A stretch of 8,031 bases of DNA. It comes from an uncultured Clostridia bacterium. GTDB taxonomy: Bacteria; Bacillota; Clostridia; Oscillospirales; Acutalibacteraceae. Location of the stretch: positions 1 through 8,031 of the forward strand of contig CAJFUH010000122.1 of assembly GCA_904420155.1 (NCBI GenBank), read 5' to 3'. A program made the position numbers and the translations under genes. The first letter of the stretch is position 1. Each line of letters starts with the position of its first letter. Below are positions 5,912 through 8,031 of the stretch, one piece after another. The notes below the pieces were generated by a model, which worked only from the letters and a program-made list of their open reading frames with translations, was not told the origin of the DNA and did not search any database.

Positions 5912-5943
5912 CTGTACTGTAAAAATACAGTAATCACAGTTTT
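5912..5943 (+). terminator. Weak terminator-like hairpin after the thioesterase gene
   Basis: TACTGTA (5915-5921) and TACAGTA (5926-5932) pair perfectly over an A4 loop. CTG (5912-5914) and CAG (5937-5939) can add three pairs with a bulge, and four T residues follow (5940-5943). The AT-rich stem and short T run make it a weak terminator at best. Confidence 0.35.
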
Positions 5944-6127
5944 GCAAAAGCAGAAGGGGAAAACACAGCTTTGGGAGCTTAGAGGTATCAGACTTTTTGT
6001 TGGCCTAGGTCCAGACAGTATGTATCGGTTCGTCATTCCCCCAGTACTCTTTTGAACATTTACAAAGATATTGCGGAGATCCAGTTAATGGGCTAGAGTG
6101 CGTAATCTTCCTGTCTTAGCCAAAAAT
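5944..6127. other. Gene-free spacer before the lipoprotein promoter
   Basis: No coding region with a ribosome site is visible on either strand. A loose stem GGCTAGA (6091-6097) with TCTTAGCC (6114-6121) is the only structure of note, and it is not followed by a T run. No promoter with both boxes in good register is seen here. Confidence 0.4.
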
Positions 6128-6146
6128 TTTATGATTTTTTCATAAA
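6128..6146. promoter_or_regulatory. AT-rich dyad in the -35 region of the lipoprotein promoter
   Basis: TTTATGA (6128-6134) and TCATAAA (6140-6146) are perfect inverted arms around five T residues. The dyad occupies the place where a -35 box should be, 18 bases before the -10 box. It could be a binding site for an activator or repressor. Confidence 0.35.
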
Positions 6147-6160
6147 TCTTATTTGAAGTA

Positions 6161-6169
6161 TGCTATAAT
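6161..6169 (+). promoter_or_regulatory. Extended -10 promoter of the lipoprotein gene
   Basis: A perfect TATAAT (6164-6169) is preceded by TGC, giving the extended -10 element. No good -35 box lies 16-18 bases upstream. Transcription would begin near 6176, about 30 bases before the ATG at 6207. Confidence 0.6.
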
Positions 6170-6206
6170 AAAAGAAATAATGCTAATGAAGGCAGGGAGG
6201 ATATCC

Positions 6207-7667
6207 ATGAAACGTAATCGAACAGCGGTTGCGTGGTGCCTTGTGCTCACAATGCTGTTAAGTTTTGCAGGCTGCCATAAAAATATTCCAACCGGGGATG
6301 AATCCAGCAGCTCTATCCCTACGACATCGTCGCAGGCTTCTTCTGAAATGAAAGAGGAGCCGCTTTCCTCGCAGGAAGAGGAGAGCTCTGCCGTTTCTGA
6401 GGATCCCCAAGAGGAAGAATCGGATCCGGAAGAGGTTACGGAATCTCTTCCAGAGGAACAAGCCTCTCCTGGCGGGGAAGGAAATGACGAACGGACCATT
6501 TCAGAAACTCCATCGGGACAACAGGGGGGATCGTCTGCGGGGGTATCGGCTACCGTCACGTATCAGACGGGAAGCAGAGGATATTATGCTCCCTTAATTG
6601 GTTACGAACCTGCTTATCAGACCCTTACCGCTGACCAAAAAGTGGCCTATCGGGCTATCGCCACAGCGGTATCTTATATGAGGACCAATAAATTTTATTT
6701 TAACGCCAGCAATCTGAATCAGCAGGGAGTGACGTTAAGCAGATCGGACGTCCTGCTGGCTTATAGTGCGGTTATGAGCGACCATCCCGAATATTTTTGG
6801 ATGTCCAAAACTTATGTTACCAATAAACAAGATTGTGTTTATATGGAATGCTCTTACAACTGTACGCCGGCGGAAAAAGTACAAAAACAAGCGCAGATTC
6901 GGCAACGGGTTTCCGCCTTTCAATCTAGTTTAACAGGAGGAATGAGCGAACTGGCGCTGGAAAAAGCGGCGCATGACTTTGTGATATCCAGTACCTCCTA
7001 TGGCTACGGAGGGACCTCGCCCAGCAATGTGGATTCCGACGCCTATAATATATATGGCGCCTTGGTAGGGGGTTCCGCGGTATGCGAGGGATATGCCCGG
7101 GCTGTCCAATACTTATGTACGCAAGTGGGGCTGGAATGTGTTCTGCAACGGGGCAGGGCAGTGGATGCCAGCGGCAATACTGTGGACCATATGTGGAATG
7201 CAGTTTGTATTGACGGGAATTGGTACCAACTGGACGCCACTTGGGATGACCCTGTTTATAGCGATGGGATACAACGTATTTCTTACGACTATTTTAATTT
7301 GACGGGACAGGCCATCCAAAGTATAGGGGGAAGAGGCCGTTCCTTTTATGCACAAGCGGGGATAGCTAACCAATCGGAACTGTCCAACTTTGTCCTGCCA
7401 AATTGTACCGCTACAGCGGACAGTTATCATTCCATGGCGTGGACGTTTATACAACCGGGAGAATCAGTGGGCGTGAAAGTGAATCAAGCCATTTTAAATG
7501 CACAAGCTATGGGTATGAATCAGTTGGAAATCTTTTTGGACGCCAGTTCTGGAAGCACATTTTCCAATAGTGTTTATGGATGCGTAGATACTACATGGAT
7601 TGCCAACACAGGGATTTCCCATCTCACCTGCGTGGGGTTGGGAAGCTATGTGAAGATCTCTTGGTAA
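6207..7667 (+). CDS. Lipoprotein with transglutaminase-like (papain-type) domain
   Basis: This is a 486-residue exported protein. The N-terminus has a basic start (MKRNR), a hydrophobic core (7-20) and a lipobox-like FAGC ending at Cys23, so it is probably lipid-anchored on the outer face of the membrane. Phe at -3 is a less usual lipobox residue. Residues about 30-112 form a disordered Ser/Glu/Pro-rich acidic linker. The transglutaminase-like core has a catalytic triad in order: Cys293 (SAVCEGYARA), His328 (DHMWN) and Asp343 (YQLDATWDDP). In Firmicutes such secreted domains are thought to act as peptidases or cross-linkers at the cell wall, and the substrate is unknown. The last 90 residues are an unassigned C-terminal region. 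The start at 6207 follows GGGAGG (6195-6200) by 6 bases. The frame is open to a TTG at 6153, but that lies upstream of the promoter -10 box. It stands as a single-gene unit with its own promoter and terminator. Confidence 0.9.
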   Translation: MKRNRTAVAWCLVLTMLLSFAGCHKNIPTGDESSSSIPTTSSQASSEMKEEPLSSQEEESSAVSEDPQEEESDPEEVTESLPEEQASPGGEGNDERTISETPSGQQGGSSAGVSATVTYQTGSRGYYAPLIGYEPAYQTLTADQKVAYRAIATAVSYMRTNKFYFNASNLNQQGVTLSRSDVLLAYSAVMSDHPEYFWMSKTYVTNKQDCVYMECSYNCTPAEKVQKQAQIRQRVSAFQSSLTGGMSELALEKAAHDFVISSTSYGYGGTSPSNVDSDAYNIYGALVGGSAVCEGYARAVQYLCTQVGLECVLQRGRAVDASGNTVDHMWNAVCIDGNWYQLDATWDDPVYSDGIQRISYDYFNLTGQAIQSIGGRGRSFYAQAGIANQSELSNFVLPNCTATADSYHSMAWTFIQPGESVGVKVNQAILNAQAMGMNQLEIFLDASSGSTFSNSVYGCVDTTWIANTGISHLTCVGLGSYVKISW

Positions 7668-7685
7668 AATAGGGAATCTATGTCC

Positions 7686-7735
7686 AAAAAACGGCGGAAA
7701 CTAGACCGAAAAGGTATGGATTCTGCCGTTTTTTT
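7686..7735 (+). terminator. Intrinsic terminator of the lipoprotein gene
   Basis: A 14-bp stem joins 7686-7699 to 7721-7734 with one G-U. Its core is ACGGC/GCCGT, and the 3' arm ends in seven T residues (7729-7735). A-tracts on the 5' arm would let it work on the opposite strand too. It lies 18 bases after the stop codon. Confidence 0.85.
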
Positions 7736-7755
7736 ATCGTAGTGTTGGGAAGAAA

Positions 7756-7784
7756 TTGACAAGGGATAGCAATGAGTTTATACT
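7756..7784 (+). promoter_or_regulatory. Near-consensus sigma-A promoter of the ABC ATPase gene
   Basis: A perfect -35 box TTGACA (7756-7761) and a -10 box TATACT (7779-7784) are separated by exactly 17 bp. This is the best-matching promoter in the window. The start would be near 7791, giving a leader of about 83 bases. Confidence 0.8.
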
Positions 7785-7793
7785 AAAATTATC

Positions 7794-7821
7794 GGAATTC
7801 TTTACATTGTTTAAAGAATCC
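7794..7821. promoter_or_regulatory. Dyad just downstream of the ABC ATPase promoter
   Basis: ATTCTTTA (7797-7804) and TAAAGAAT (7812-7819) are perfect inverted arms over a 7-base spacer. GG/CC adds two pairs if A7796 is bulged. It starts at about +4 of the predicted transcript, so it could be an operator controlling a very strong promoter or a 5' mRNA hairpin. I see no match to a known iron-sulfur regulator (IscR) box. Confidence 0.45.
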
Positions 7822-7873
7822 GTTGCCGACCAATCATCATTACGGACGACCCAAATCAATGAGGTGAGGATAT

Positions 7874-8031
7874 ATGTTAGAGCTGCAAAATATTTCGGTT
7901 TGTGTAGAAAGCAGCCGGGAAATTCTAAAAAATATCAATTTGACCATTGAGGATTCCAAATTTATTGTCATTACCGGGCCTAACGGCGGGGGAAAGTCTA
8001 CCTTAGCCAAAGTGATCGCCGGCATTTTGCC
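7874..8031 (+). CDS. ABC-type ATPase, N-terminal part, SufC-like; partial at the window end
   Basis: The first 52 codons are present. The Walker A motif is GPNGGGKST (about residues 36-44), preceded by the usual A-loop strand and the phrase EILKNINLTIED typical of ABC ATPases. The following STLAKVIAG resembles SufC (GPNGSGKSTLAKVLAG), the ATPase of iron-sulfur cluster assembly. I recall a clostridial group with VITGPNGGGKSTLAK that sits beside SufB/SufD-like genes. The next gene is outside the window, so a transporter ATPase remains possible. The ATG at 7874 follows GAGGTGAGG (7861-7869). The gene has its own strong promoter and does not depend on the lipoprotein transcript, which ends at 7735. 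Signature and Walker B motifs are beyond the edge. Confidence 0.85.
   Translation, partial: MLELQNISVCVESSREILKNINLTIEDSKFIVITGPNGGGKSTLAKVIAGIL

Noticed and set aside
5915..5932. TACTGTA-A4-TACAGTA looks like an E. coli type LexA box
   Set aside because: The spacing between CTGT and ACAG is 6 bases instead of 8, and Gram-positive LexA uses a different sequence. It is better read as a hairpin.
6153..6206. Earlier TTG start for the lipoprotein
   Set aside because: It lies upstream of the -10 box at 6164-6169, has no ribosome site and would bury the signal peptide.
1..8031. CRISPR arrays, insertion sequences, tRNA or rRNA genes
   Set aside because: No regularly spaced direct repeats, transposase genes, cloverleaf-forming sequences or rRNA-like blocks were seen.

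Overview
The window reads as part of a chromosome of an anaerobic, fermentative Firmicute, most likely class Clostridia. The reasons are an operon of [FeFe]-hydrogenase genes, strong Shine-Dalgarno sites (AAGGAGG, GGGGAGG), sigma-A type promoters, short intergenic regions, intrinsic terminators and balanced base composition. A gut-type Oscillospirales/Ruminococcus-like host is my inference from the style of the proteins and cannot be proven from the window. All recognisable genes are on the + strand.

Layout: (1) 1-118 is the C-terminal end of a membrane protein, probably a sodium:neurotransmitter-type symporter. A gene-free stretch with a terminator (304-338) follows. (2) 371-605 is a regulatory region with two sigma-A promoters, an operator-like dyad and a terminator-like hairpin. 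(3) 606-5180 is a tight four-gene operon. It encodes a thioredoxin-like [2Fe-2S] ferredoxin, a PAS-containing (group C type, putatively sensory) [FeFe] hydrogenase, a SpoIIE/PP2C-family phosphatase with an unassigned C-terminal domain, and a second, ferredoxin-rich (group B type) [FeFe] hydrogenase. The first three junctions overlap or nearly abut (ATGA, ATGA, 14 bp). (4) 5181-5421 is a structured intergenic region ending in a terminator-like hairpin. (5) 5422-5892 is a hotdog-fold acyl-CoA thioesterase. (6) 5893-6206 is gene-free but holds an extended -10 promoter. (7) 6207-7667 is a lipoprotein with a transglutaminase-like domain and a good terminator behind it. (8) 7756-8031 has a near-consensus promoter, a dyad and the first 52 codons of an ABC ATPase that resembles SufC-like proteins.

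How the genes work together: the operon looks like a hydrogen/redox sensing and H2-cycling module. The layout matches what I recall as the hfsABCD cluster of Thermoanaerobacterium. In this reading the PAS-hydrogenase senses H2 or redox state, the small ferredoxin passes electrons, and the SpoIIE-type phosphatase turns the state into a phosphorylation signal. The group B enzyme would do the H2 chemistry or act as a second sensor. The target of the phosphatase is not in the window. No hydrogenase maturases (HydE, HydF, HydG) are present either. The thioesterase and the lipoprotein appear to be independent units.
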